Shown here piece after piece: positions 7,354 to 14,747 of a stretch of 33,737 nucleotides of DNA (position 1 is its first letter; each line of letters begins with the position of its first letter). Both the position numbers and the translations under genes were made by a program. Origin of the DNA: an uncultured Erysipelotrichaceae bacterium (GTDB lineage Bacteria; Bacillota_I; Bacilli_A; Erysipelotrichales; Erysipelotrichaceae); contig CACYNH010000029.1 in the NCBI GenBank assembly GCA_902775735.1, positions 1 through 33,737 of the forward strand, written 5' to 3'. Under the pieces are notes generated by a model, which saw only the letters and a list, made by a program, of their open reading frames with translations, was not told where the DNA came from and ran no database searches.

Positions 7354-8955
7354 CTAGAACTGCATATAGACAAACGCCGAAGCGTCAAAGCCGGGCCCGT
7401 AGCAGCCGAAGCATATAATCAGGATCACAGCTGCGAAAGTGACAGCCCATTCCAGTGTCCAGTGCTTATCATCAATCAGGTCGCGGACACGTTTGCCGGT
7501 TCTTTCCTGGATCAGGCTGACAATGAACATGATCAGGATCCCGGCACATGCAAGCAGGACATCCCATCTGTCGATGGGGCTGATTGCCGCAAGCGTGCTC
7601 CATGTTTCAGCGCTGAGTGACTGCTCAAAGAATACTTTGCGGATCATGTCCAGCGCCGAATGCATGCCGAAGGCGATATCGAAGACATAGCCGATGATAA
7701 CAATGAACATTGTCCTTATGATCTGGAACAGGCGGAAGCCGGCTGATTCAGTTCTGATATGAAGGGCTGCGGTCATTTTCTCAAAGAGCGGCTTAAGCAG
7801 TTCGGAGAACATGATGATCAGACCGTTCCATAAACCGAATCCGACATATTTCCAGTTGGCACCATGCCAGATGCCGACGACCATGAAGACGACAAGCGAG
7901 GAAAGGCTGACCGGGAAAACCTTGGCCACATGCTTTCCGTAATCCGTCTGGCCGAATCTGCTGTTTTTGATCTTTTTGCCGATATTCATGACCGGCTTTG
8001 TGACTGCGAAGGGATAGAAGATATATTTCTTCATCCAGGCACCCAGGGTGATATGCCATCTGCGCCAGAAATCGTTGATCGTCGTCGCGAAATAGGGACG
8101 GCGGAAGTTTTCGGCCATGTCGATGCCGATGATTTCGCAGATGCCTCTGGAAATATCGATACCGGCGGAGAAGTCGGCGTACAGCTGAACCGTATAGACC
8201 AGCAGCGCCGTCAGGATGATCGTGCCGTTGTATTCCGCGTATTTTTCCAGGATCACATTCAGAAGTCCCACGATGCGGTCGGCGATCACAAGTTTCTTGA
8301 AGTATCCCCACAGCATCAGCTCCGCGCCTTTTTTCAGGCGGACAAAGTCATAATCATGGGGTTCATAAAGCTGGTGGGCAAGCTGGTCATAGAAGCTGAT
8401 CGGTCCCTGGATGATCTGCGGGAAGAATGTCACAAACAGTCCCAGTTTCGCCAGGTTTCTTTCCGCTTCCAGCTGACCGTTGTAAATGTCGATGACATAG
8501 CCGGTTGCCTGGAAGGTATAGAAGGAAATGCCCAGCGGAATCAGAAGATCAAGAAGCGGAACGGCCTCATGGCCTGCCAGGGAGTTGATCGTGCCGAGGA
8601 AGAAGTTTGTGTATTTCAGAAAGGCGAGGATGCCGAAGTTCAAAAGCAGATAGGCCAGCAGGATCCGCCGCTTTTTCTTCTGCAGTATTTCTTTTCTTTT
8701 TTTCTTTTCACTTCTGTCGCTGATCTGCTTCAGTTCCTGTTTCATGTTTTTGCTGAAGTCAGTCAGCCATATGCCGAAGCCGTAAGTGGAAAGCAGCGTC
8801 ACTAAGACATACAGGAAACCTTTGACCGTGGCGCGCAGATAGAAAAATACACTGGCGCAAAGAAGCACTGTCCAGCGGTATTTTTTCGGAAAAACAAAAT
8901 ATAAAAAGATGGAACCTGCCAGGAACAGCAGGAAGGAGAAACTCGTATAAGACAT
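7354..8955 (-). CDS. MBOAT-family O-acyltransferase (DltB/AlgI-like)
   Basis: The protein has 533 residues, with many hydrophobic helices across its length and a charged cytoplasmic loop at about 68-98. The MBOAT signature is complete: ENFRRPYFATTINDFWRRWHITLGAWMKKYIFYP (282-315) and GIWHGANWKY (361-370) with the conserved His364. Family members move acyl groups across or at the membrane: DltB takes D-alanine from DltC, and AlgI acts on alginate. Position between a carrier-protein gene and a DltD-like gene argues that it takes the acyl group from the carrier protein. There is no clear Shine-Dalgarno site at the ATG, only 21 nt after the carrier gene stop, so coupled translation is possible. 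Confidence 0.92.
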   Translation of the reverse strand: MSYTSFSFLLFLAGSIFLYFVFPKKYRWTVLLCASVFFYLRATVKGFLYVLVTLLSTYGFGIWLTDFSKNMKQELKQISDRSEKKKRKEILQKKKRRILLAYLLLNFGILAFLKYTNFFLGTINSLAGHEAVPLLDLLIPLGISFYTFQATGYVIDIYNGQLEAERNLAKLGLFVTFFPQIIQGPISFYDQLAHQLYEPHDYDFVRLKKGAELMLWGYFKKLVIADRIVGLLNVILEKYAEYNGTIILTALLVYTVQLYADFSAGIDISRGICEIIGIDMAENFRRPYFATTINDFWRRWHITLGAWMKKYIFYPFAVTKPVMNIGKKIKNSRFGQTDYGKHVAKVFPVSLSSLVVFMVVGIWHGANWKYVGFGLWNGLIIMFSELLKPLFEKMTAALHIRTESAGFRLFQIIRTMFIVIIGYVFDIAFGMHSALDMIRKVFFEQSLSAETWSTLAAISPIDRWDVLLACAGILIMFIVSLIQERTGKRVRDLIDDKHWTLEWAVTFAAVILIICFGCYGPGFDASAFVYMQF

Positions 8956-8976
8956 GAGCTGAATACCGTCTCAGTC

Positions 8977-9210
8977 TTATTCGTTCTGAAGTCTTTCCAC
9001 CATCTTCAGAAGCGCTTTAGCGCTGTTGAAGTTTTCAGGGATAATCTCTGCGGCGGGAATGGAAATATCGTAGTTTTCGCTGAGCGCCGCGATAATCTGC
9101 AGAATCGCGAAGGAGTCGAGAATGCCGTCATCAATCAGTGTTTCGCAGTTTTCAAAGTCGACATCGTCGTTGACGTCCTGAAGAATTTCGAGAAGTTCAT
9201 CCATAATCAT
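8977..9210 (-). CDS. Acyl/peptidyl carrier protein (DltC-like)
   Basis: The protein has 77 residues. IDDGILDSFAILQIIAAL (26-43) is the carrier motif, with Ser33 as the site for 4'-phosphopantetheine. The C-terminal IIPENFNSAKALLKMVERL matches the last helix of DltC-type carriers. It should hold the activated amino acid or its decarboxylated product as a thioester between the ligase and the MBOAT protein. The ATG at 9210 has GAAAGG upstream; a second ATG two codons later is also possible. It is the third gene of the operon, 12 nt after the decarboxylase. The phosphopantetheinyl transferase it needs is not in the window. Confidence 0.92.
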   Translation of the reverse strand: MIMDELLEILQDVNDDVDFENCETLIDDGILDSFAILQIIAALSENYDISIPAAEIIPENFNSAKALLKMVERLQNE

Positions 9211-9222
9211 TTACCTTTCCTT

Positions 9223-10407
9223 TCAATATGACTGCAGTGTGTTCAGTCCGCTTGTTTCAATATAGTCTCTGCCAAGGCGGTATTTTCCTTCCTCATCTCT
9301 GAGGACAATCCTCGGCATGGTTCTGCTTAAGAAGAGATGAATGCCTTCGGTGACCGAATAGGCGCCGATGTTTTCAAAGGCCAGAATGTCTCCCTGTTCC
9401 AGCGAATCAAAGCTGATTTTGCGGATCAGGATATCGTTGGTTGTGCAAAGGCTTCCGCACAGGCACCAGTCCTGCACATTGCCCAGCTTTTCATTGGCAG
9501 CGAAGCGTTCAAGAATGGGATGTTTCATGCCCATCATCGCGCCCAGATAATTGACGTGGTTGATGCCGCCGTCAAGAATGGCGTAGTTTGTGTCAAAGCT
9601 GCGCTTGGTATCCATGACCTTTGTCAGGTAATATCCGCATTCTGTGGCGATGAAGCGGCCGGATTCAACGGTGAGTTCCGCCCACTCTGTGACCGCTTTG
9701 AGATCGTCCAGCAGTTCTTTGAGGGGAGAGAGCGTGTCGGAGAAGTCGTCGCCTTCAAATAAAGGAACGCCAAGTCCGGGGCCGTATTCCAGTTTTGCAA
9801 GAGGCAGGCCACAGGTGCTTCTGAGTTCTTCAAAGAACTCCTTCAGCATGAGCAGTTCCTTACGCTGCTGGTCCAGCTTTTTGCGCTGGGTGCCGACGAA
9901 ATAGTGCAGGCCTTCGATGTGTGTGCCGGGATAGAGCTCTGGATGGGCAAGGATATAATGAATATCCTCTTTTGACATGCCGAACTGGCTGCCGGCGCTC
10001 AGTCTTAACAATACCGGCACATCAGCGTTTTTCTTCACCGCGGTTTCACTGACCAGCTCAAGCTGGTGAATGGATTCGGCGGTAAAGATGCCGGCGCCGT
10101 AATCAATCGCTTCAGCGATATCCGCAGGCGTTTTGGAAACGCCGGAATAAACGATGGCTTCAGGTTTTACATGCAGGGATTCACAGATCGTCAGCTCACC
10201 GGGACTGCAGACCTCAAGATGGTCAAGCACTTCCTCCATGGCGGGAATCAGGAACGGATTGGCCTTGATCGAATAGCAGAGCCGGAAGCTGCCGTTGACA
10301 ATCTCCTTCATGGCTCTGACTCTGTTTTTTACGGCTTCAAGATCGAAGACAAAGCATGGGGTTCCATACTGTTCAGCGATGTTTTTCAGTTCATAACTTT
10401 TCATCAT
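9223..10407 (-). CDS. Fold-type III PLP-dependent amino-acid decarboxylase
   Basis: The protein has 394 residues and belongs to the alanine-racemase-fold decarboxylases (LysA, ornithine/arginine decarboxylase, BtrK and VinO relatives). YSIKANP gives the PLP lysine Lys48, GLHYFVGTQ (166-174) is the HxHxGS-like block, YGPGLG (208-213) the phosphate loop, ESGR (248-251) the EPGR-like block, CGSLCTTND has Cys321 and Asp325 at catalytic positions, and ENIGAYSVTEG is near the end. All key residues are present, so it should be active. The ATG overlaps the ligase stop by four bases, with GGAGG before it, which ties its role to the ligase. Free amino acid or carrier-bound aminoacyl group are both possible substrates; the second has precedent in butirosin (BtrK) and vicenistatin (VinO) synthesis. 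Confidence 0.88.
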   Translation of the reverse strand: MMKSYELKNIAEQYGTPCFVFDLEAVKNRVRAMKEIVNGSFRLCYSIKANPFLIPAMEEVLDHLEVCSPGELTICESLHVKPEAIVYSGVSKTPADIAEAIDYGAGIFTAESIHQLELVSETAVKKNADVPVLLRLSAGSQFGMSKEDIHYILAHPELYPGTHIEGLHYFVGTQRKKLDQQRKELLMLKEFFEELRSTCGLPLAKLEYGPGLGVPLFEGDDFSDTLSPLKELLDDLKAVTEWAELTVESGRFIATECGYYLTKVMDTKRSFDTNYAILDGGINHVNYLGAMMGMKHPILERFAANEKLGNVQDWCLCGSLCTTNDILIRKISFDSLEQGDILAFENIGAYSVTEGIHLFLSRTMPRIVLRDEEGKYRLGRDYIETSGLNTLQSY

Positions 10408-11921
10408 CGGATTCCTCCGGTTTCCTTAAGAGCGTTCCGGTCGATCTTTCCGTTTTTGTTTAACGGCATCTCCTCCAGCTGAATGGCTTTGTTTGGGATC
10501 ATGAAGACAGGCAGGAGTTCCTTCATTTCCTCAAGGAGTTCCTTTTTGTCCTTACTGCCGGTATAGAAGAGAACGATCTTCTTTTTCACCGCGTCATACA
10601 GACAGCAGGCACGCTCAATGCCTTCCACCTGCTGGGCGCCGCTTTCGATTTCGCCGAGTTCAATTCTGTGGCCAAGATGCTTGATCTGGAAGTCCTTGCG
10701 GGAAATATAGACAAGATTTCCGTCTTCCTGATATGCGCAGAGATCGCCTGTGCGGTAGATCATTTCATTCCAGTCAGGGTTGAGCGGGTTCTGAACAAAG
10801 ACCTCACCGGTCTTTTGCCGGTTGCCATAATACCCCAGGGCAAGACACGAACCGGACACACAGAGTTCGCCGGGGAGACCGGGTTCTGTGACTTCTTTAT
10901 TCTCATCATCGAGCAGGAATACTTTTTCATTGGGGAAGGCTTTGCCGACAGGGATCTTTTCATCCGGTTCATACATCCTGTCCTCAAGCTCATAGTATGT
11001 GCAGTTGCATGTGATCTCGGTGGGACCGTAGAGGTTGACGAACTTCACATGCGGCTGGTATTTCTTCCAGACATTGAACTGTTTGATGGGCATGACCTCA
11101 CCCGAGAACATGACAATGCGCAGCGTTTCCGGATTGCGGTAGCCAAAGCCGTTCATGATCGAGACAAAGCACATGGCCGATACAGCCCAGACCAGAACGG
11201 TCACTTTACTGTCGCAGAGATAATCCATCAGCTTTGTCGGATTGGAGAAATAGGAACGCGGGATCAAAGCGACGCGGGCGCCGGTATAAAGGGCGCTGTA
11301 GATGTCCTTGACGGAAACATCAAAGTCAAACGGAGCCTGGTTGCCCATGATATCGTTTTCTGTAATTTCGAAGATTTCCGTAAACGGAACGATAAAGTCG
11401 ATGACCGAGCGGTGGCAGACTGTCACGCCCTTGGGAACGCCGGTGGAGCCGCTGGTGAAATTGACATAGAGAGGATCAACGTCACGCGCTTTGGCTCTTA
11501 CAGCTGCCAGCGCTTCTTCATTGATGTCAGCAGTTTCCAGAATCTCTTCAATCTTATAAACAGGCAGGTCCGATAAGGAACAGGCCGCATCGTAGTTTTC
11601 TTCATCGCTCAGGATGACCGCCGGCTTCAGGGTATCCAGAATGGAACGGATCCGGTTTTCCGGCTGGCGCAGGTCAATCAGGGAATAGAAGCCGCCGGCG
11701 TAAACGGCGCCGAACATGCCGCACACAGCATATGTGCTTTTTTCCAGATAAAAAGAGACAGGAACTTTAACAAAGCCTTTTTCAGTCAGGAAAGAACCGA
11801 TTTTCTTTGACTGATCCAATGTCTCCTTATAAGTAATATTCCGCTCAGGGTCCGAAAAAGCTATGCGCTCCGGGCACCTCAAGGCTGTTTTTTCAAGCAT
11901 TTCCAATACGTTAAGAATCAT
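10404..11921 (-). CDS. Amino-acid-adenylating ligase (DltA-like, AMP-binding)
   Basis: The protein has 505 residues, the length of a stand-alone DltA-type adenylation domain. Motifs in order are FTSGSTGVPK (155-164, ATP loop), FDFDVSVKDIY (198-208), NLYGPTE (296-302), YRTGD (389-393), GHRIELGEIE (417-426) and NKNGKIDR with Lys492. By alignment to the GrsA A4 motif, Asp201 occupies the place that binds the substrate amino group, and Lys205 is at a specificity position where DltA has a hydrophobic residue. So an amino acid is activated, but D-alanine is not assured. It is the first gene of the five-gene operon, with AGGTGA before the ATG and a perfect TATAAT upstream. The dltA name is withheld because of the decarboxylase partner. 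Confidence 0.9.
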   Translation of the reverse strand: MILNVLEMLEKTALRCPERIAFSDPERNITYKETLDQSKKIGSFLTEKGFVKVPVSFYLEKSTYAVCGMFGAVYAGGFYSLIDLRQPENRIRSILDTLKPAVILSDEENYDAACSLSDLPVYKIEEILETADINEEALAAVRAKARDVDPLYVNFTSGSTGVPKGVTVCHRSVIDFIVPFTEIFEITENDIMGNQAPFDFDVSVKDIYSALYTGARVALIPRSYFSNPTKLMDYLCDSKVTVLVWAVSAMCFVSIMNGFGYRNPETLRIVMFSGEVMPIKQFNVWKKYQPHVKFVNLYGPTEITCNCTYYELEDRMYEPDEKIPVGKAFPNEKVFLLDDENKEVTEPGLPGELCVSGSCLALGYYGNRQKTGEVFVQNPLNPDWNEMIYRTGDLCAYQEDGNLVYISRKDFQIKHLGHRIELGEIESGAQQVEGIERACCLYDAVKKKIVLFYTGSKDKKELLEEMKELLPVFMIPNKAIQLEEMPLNKNGKIDRNALKETGGIR

Positions 11922-11939
11922 AGAGTATCACCTGTCGCT

Positions 11940-11978
11940 ATGTGGATAAGGTCCACATTTTATCAAGCACTAATTATA
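11940..11978 (-). promoter_or_regulatory. Promoter and leader inverted repeat of the Dlt-like operon
   Basis: On the minus strand a perfect TATAAT lies at 11978-11973; I see no good -35, so an activator may be needed. Between the predicted start of transcription and the ligase ATG is ATGTGGA / TCCACAT (11940-11946 and 11952-11958), seven pairs around five bases. It could be a repressor operator or a short mRNA hairpin just before the AGGTGA ribosome site. Confidence 0.55.
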
Positions 11979-12040
11979 GCCCAATTCTGCATTAAATGAG
12001 GTATGAACTGATGTGTTTATGCAATTCTTAAGATTTAAAA

Positions 12041-12070
12041 ATGTGCCGTCATTTAAACGGCACATGGTTA
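12041..12070 (-). terminator. Intrinsic terminator of the CPBP gene
   Basis: ATGTGCCGT (12041-12049) and ACGGCACAT (12057-12065) form nine perfect pairs. Read on minus, the stem is followed by TTTTTAAATCTT. It starts at the stop codon of the CPBP gene. Confidence 0.85.
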
Positions 12071-13198
12071 TTTGTTCTTGACGGAGATGAGACCGATTCC
12101 CGCCCCGGCAGCACCGGCGGCAAGGATGAGTCCCAGCACTGCCTTCCAGGGCACCAGTCCGAACAGCCAGACGCGGACGTTCACCATGGCGCCGGGCAGC
12201 CAGGGAATGGAAGGAAGCAGACAGCCGGGGGTGTCGCTGTAAGCCAGGATGACCGCGAAGTTAAACGCGAAATGCAGAAGGACAGGGTATCTCAGACGGC
12301 CGGTGACACGGTAGAGAGAACCGGTAAAAAGCCCCATGAAGAATGTATAGACGAACTGGCCGACGCTGCGGTGCCAGATTCCGAACGCGATCGAGGCTAA
12401 AAGCACTGCGATGACGGCACCGAGATAATCATCCAGATGATTCTGGAAGAGACCGCGGAAGGCGGTTTCCTCAATTAGCGGCGCTAAGCAAAGCCCAATC
12501 AGCATCATCGAACTGGAGGAAGCCATTGTCCGGCAGAAGGTTTCGATCGTCTCTACCGCCGACGGCAGCATCGTCTGCATCACAACAAGAATGAGACAGC
12601 AGGCAGCGGCGATGATAAAGCCGGCAAGCAGTGAGAAGATCGCGATCAGGAAACCGGCGCCGAGTGCGCCCGGCTTCTTCTTCGTCACGCCCTGGATGAG
12701 GGCGATCGGGAAAGCGACCAGAAGACCGGCCGGCGTCAGCCACAGATATACCTGATCACTGATTGAAATCATGGTGTTCACGACATTTTCGCTGAGCACG
12801 GTCTTGGCGTAATCGGGCAGGTAGGTGCACACGCAGATTGCCATCAGCACTGTCGCGATCATCAGAATCGTCGCGAAGATTCCGTATACGACCGAAACCG
12901 CATGTCCCTGTTTTTTGACTGTGTCCGGGATCATGACGGTGAGGATATAGGACATCAGAAGAAGCGGCGCGAAATGCAGGTAAATGGAAATCGCGGAGAA
13001 GTAATTGGGATCAAGCCGCTGGAAGAGCCAGTCCAGATACCAGCAGTTCGTGACCCGGCTGAACGGATCCTTCATATTCCAGTACATCACCGCGAAGACA
13101 AGCCAGGCAATCAGCGGTATCAATATCAGCAGTCCTTTTACAATGTTTCCGGCCCCCGACGGTTTTTTCTTGGGAGGCGCCTGTATATTAGTCGACAT
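12068..13198 (-). CDS. CPBP-family intramembrane metalloprotease
   Basis: The protein has 376 residues with about eight hydrophobic helices. The CPBP (Abi, Rce1-like) motifs are complete: LIEETAFRGLF with Glu243, Glu244 and Arg248, FGIWHRS with His276, and LLHFAFN with His309 and Asn313. The N-terminus (to about 20) is polar and Pro/Lys-rich, so it is cytoplasmic. Bacterial members have been linked to bacteriocin self-immunity and membrane proteolysis; the substrate cannot be predicted. The ATG at 13198 has AGGAG about eight bases upstream. The gene is a single unit with its own promoter and terminator and is not part of the Dlt-like operon, which starts more than 100 bases beyond its end. 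Confidence 0.9.
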   Translation of the reverse strand: MSTNIQAPPKKKPSGAGNIVKGLLILIPLIAWLVFAVMYWNMKDPFSRVTNCWYLDWLFQRLDPNYFSAISIYLHFAPLLLMSYILTVMIPDTVKKQGHAVSVVYGIFATILMIATVLMAICVCTYLPDYAKTVLSENVVNTMISISDQVYLWLTPAGLLVAFPIALIQGVTKKKPGALGAGFLIAIFSLLAGFIIAAACCLILVVMQTMLPSAVETIETFCRTMASSSSMMLIGLCLAPLIEETAFRGLFQNHLDDYLGAVIAVLLASIAFGIWHRSVGQFVYTFFMGLFTGSLYRVTGRLRYPVLLHFAFNFAVILAYSDTPGCLLPSIPWLPGAMVNVRVWLFGLVPWKAVLGLILAAGAAGAGIGLISVKNK

Positions 13199-13219
13199 GT
13201 TAATTCACTCCTGAAGTCA

Positions 13220-13248
13220 GTTTCTTCTGAAATCCCGCCAATGTCAAG
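13220..13248 (-). promoter_or_regulatory. Candidate promoter of the CPBP gene
   Basis: On the minus strand a perfect -35 TTGACA (13248-13243) stands 17 bases before GAAACT (13225-13220), a weak -10. Confidence 0.4.
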
Positions 13249-13310
13249 CGGTGTTATGCAACAAAAACCGTTCATTGATGACAGCTTCAGCGATTGGGAC
13301 CGTTTCCGGC

Positions 13311-13339
13311 TTGATTTCATTCATGAATGGGATGATACT
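13311..13339 (+). promoter_or_regulatory. Promoter with a palindrome in its spacer
   Basis: TTGATT (13311-13316), 17 bases, GATACT (13334-13339). The spacer carries the perfect palindrome CATTCATGAATG (13318-13329), a good place for a repressor. It serves the membrane protein starting at 13390. Confidence 0.5.
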
Positions 13340-13389
13340 AATCTGCGGCGTTGAAAACGCCCCGGAAAAATTCAGGAGGAAAAACAGAA

Positions 13390-14055
13390 ATGAAGTATCC
13401 CAATGCATACAATGGTATAAAGAAAATCCATACAGCAGAACTGTTAAGCCTGCTTGCCGGGATCCTCTGCACTGTGGCTGTGGCATTCGGCGGACTGGCT
13501 TCCCAGCAGATCGCGCAGGGCGGCGCTGACAGTCTTACACCGGCTGCTGCCTTCGGAACAATGATTCCGCTTTTCGGAGCAGGCATTATCGGGATCGTCG
13601 CATCACTGATGCAGTTCCTCGGTCTCAAAGACGCGGCTGCGGATGAAGAAAACTTCAAAAAGGGCTTCACATTTGCCCTGGCCGGCCTTATCATCGCGGT
13701 CGTCCTCAGCATTCTTTCCATGATGAATCTGAGCAATTCGATGATCGATGACTTCGGCAAAATCATCTCCAACTTCGTGCAGATCGTTGTCACACTTTAT
13801 GTAATCAACGGCATCAGAAGCCTGGCTGAAAAGCTTGGTGAGTCCAGAATCGAAGGCCGCGGCAAAAAGGTATTCAATATCTATGCGGCGTCTGTAATTC
13901 TCGCCAGCGTAGTGGAACTGTTAATGACAGTTCTCTCAGGCAGCGCCAGGACGATTGTTGTCGGTATTCTCGGCGCTCTCATGCTGGTTCTGACAGTCGT
14001 CGGCTACATTATGTATCTGCGCTATCTCAGTGCCGCAAAGAAGATGCTGGCCTGA
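13390..14055 (+). CDS. Small multi-pass membrane protein, function unknown
   Basis: The protein has 221 residues, and I recognise no family. About six hydrophobic helices lie at roughly 17-37, 48-74, 90-110, 122-142, 163-182 and 186-208, joined by short charged loops. The loop after the second helix is acidic and basic (KDAAADEENFKKG). The ATG at 13390 is chosen because AGGAGG lies nine bases upstream and the hydrophobic pattern starts right after it. A TTG 13 codons earlier is in frame but has no ribosome site. It is monocistronic with its own promoter, which has a palindrome in the spacer. Confidence 0.75.
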   Translation: MKYPNAYNGIKKIHTAELLSLLAGILCTVAVAFGGLASQQIAQGGADSLTPAAAFGTMIPLFGAGIIGIVASLMQFLGLKDAAADEENFKKGFTFALAGLIIAVVLSILSMMNLSNSMIDDFGKIISNFVQIVVTLYVINGIRSLAEKLGESRIEGRGKKVFNIYAASVILASVVELLMTVLSGSARTIVVGILGALMLVLTVVGYIMYLRYLSAAKKMLA

Positions 14056-14078
14056 TCTTAAACAGGATTTATCAGGGG

Positions 14079-14117
14079 CTTTGACAGCTGAAAGGCTGAA
14101 GGCCTCTTTTCTTTTTC
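14079..14117 (+). terminator. Weak terminator after the membrane protein
   Basis: AGGC and GCCT form a short stem (within GAAAGGC...GCCTC) followed by a pyrimidine tract, CTTTTCTTTTTC. The stem is short, so this is a tentative call. Confidence 0.4.
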
Positions 14118-14204
14118 CCGTATGATCGATGAAAAGATTCTGTACAATGGAAACAGGACAGATTCTTTCGTATTCATTGAGAATCAATATGTGAGGAGGA
14201 ATCG

Positions 14205-14546
14205 ATGGCAGTATTCGATGTTTATTCACAGTATTTTGAAGCGGAAATGACCTTTGGCGGCGTGGAGCGCAAAGCGGCTCTGGTGACCCTGACGGCAGAA
14301 TCGGAGGCAGGCAATATCCGATATACGGCAGGTGTGACATTCTTTCCGCACAAAGATGAAGAGGATTATGAAGTTTCCTATGATGCATACTTTGAGAAAG
14401 TGCTTTTTGAGGGAAAAGGAAGAAGATCGAAGAAAAAAGACGAAGCGTTCCTCAATGAAATCAGGGATGTGATCAATGAGCTGACAAAGGACGCAAACGG
14501 AAAAATCTTCTGGGACAAGCCGCTCAGGGACGCAAGGTATGAATAA
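14205..14546 (+). CDS. Small conserved-looking hypothetical protein
   Basis: The protein has 113 residues and no family is recognised. It is soluble with no signal or membrane segment. The first 75 residues look like a beta-sheet domain (alternating hydrophobic residues: AEMTFGGVERKAALVTLTAES, YTAGVTFFPH). A strongly basic patch GKGRRSKKKDE follows at about 69-80, then a helix EIRDVINELTK and a charged tail. The basic patch could touch nucleic acid, but that is only a guess. GAGGAGG lies six to seven bases before the ATG, so it should be well translated. A TACAAT at 14143-14148 may be its -10. A strong terminator follows. Confidence 0.7.
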   Translation: MAVFDVYSQYFEAEMTFGGVERKAALVTLTAESEAGNIRYTAGVTFFPHKDEEDYEVSYDAYFEKVLFEGKGRRSKKKDEAFLNEIRDVINELTKDANGKIFWDKPLRDARYE

Positions 14547-14551
14547 CACAG

Positions 14552-14580
14552 AAGGAGGACTATGGTCTTCCTTTATTGTT
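14552..14580 (+). terminator. Intrinsic terminator after the 113-residue gene
   Basis: AAGGAGGAC (14552-14560) pairs with GTCTTCCTT (14565-14573) around TATG, with one G-T pair, followed by TATTGTTTTT. Confidence 0.85.
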
Positions 14581-14591
14581 TTTCCGGAGAG

Positions 14592-14624
14592 AAAAAAAAG
14601 AGAGATCTGCACAGTCTCTCTTTT
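14592..14624 (-). terminator. Terminator of the tRNA-Ala gene
   Basis: AAAAGAGAGA (14596-14605) and TCTCTCTTTT (14615-14624) form ten pairs. Read on minus it ends in a run of eight T. It can also back up the plus-strand terminator at 14552. Confidence 0.85.
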
Positions 14625-14628
14625 GATA

Positions 14629-14704
14629 TGGTGGAGCATACGGGGATCGAACCCGTGACCTCATGATTGCGAACCATGCGCTCTCCCAGCTGAGCTAATA
14701 CCCC
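14629..14704 (-). tRNA. tRNA-Ala, anticodon CGC
   Basis: The 76-nt minus-strand sequence folds as a cloverleaf. The acceptor stem is GGGGTAT / ATGCTCC with G-T pairs. The D-arm is AGCTCAGCTGGGAGAGC. The anticodon stem is CATGG / TCATG around the loop TTCGCAA, giving anticodon CGC (codon GCG). The T-arm is CGGGTTCGATCCCCG (first C of the stem forms a pair with the final G), and CCA is encoded. The overall sequence is close to bacterial tRNA-Ala genes. A CGC isoacceptor besides the usual UGC one fits a mid-GC genome with many GCG codons. Confidence 0.95.
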
Positions 14705-14719
14705 AAACGGAACATAGCT

Positions 14720-14728
14720 ATAATACCA
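14720..14728 (-). promoter_or_regulatory. Extended -10 promoter of tRNA-Ala
   Basis: TGG-TATTAT on the minus strand (hexamer 14725-14720) predicts transcription start near 14713, nine bases before the mature tRNA. The -35 is weak. Confidence 0.5.
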
Positions 14729-14747
14729 CATTCCGGAAAAAAGTGAA

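Noticed and set aside
7864..8805. 313-codon open frame opposite the MBOAT gene
   Set aside because: Low-complexity, charged translation without any family pattern; it mirrors a well-supported membrane acyltransferase gene.
10404..11921. Calling the operon dltABCD
   Set aside because: Gene order, the decarboxylase, and the divergent SGNH protein differ from standard dlt operons, so D-alanylation is not assumed.
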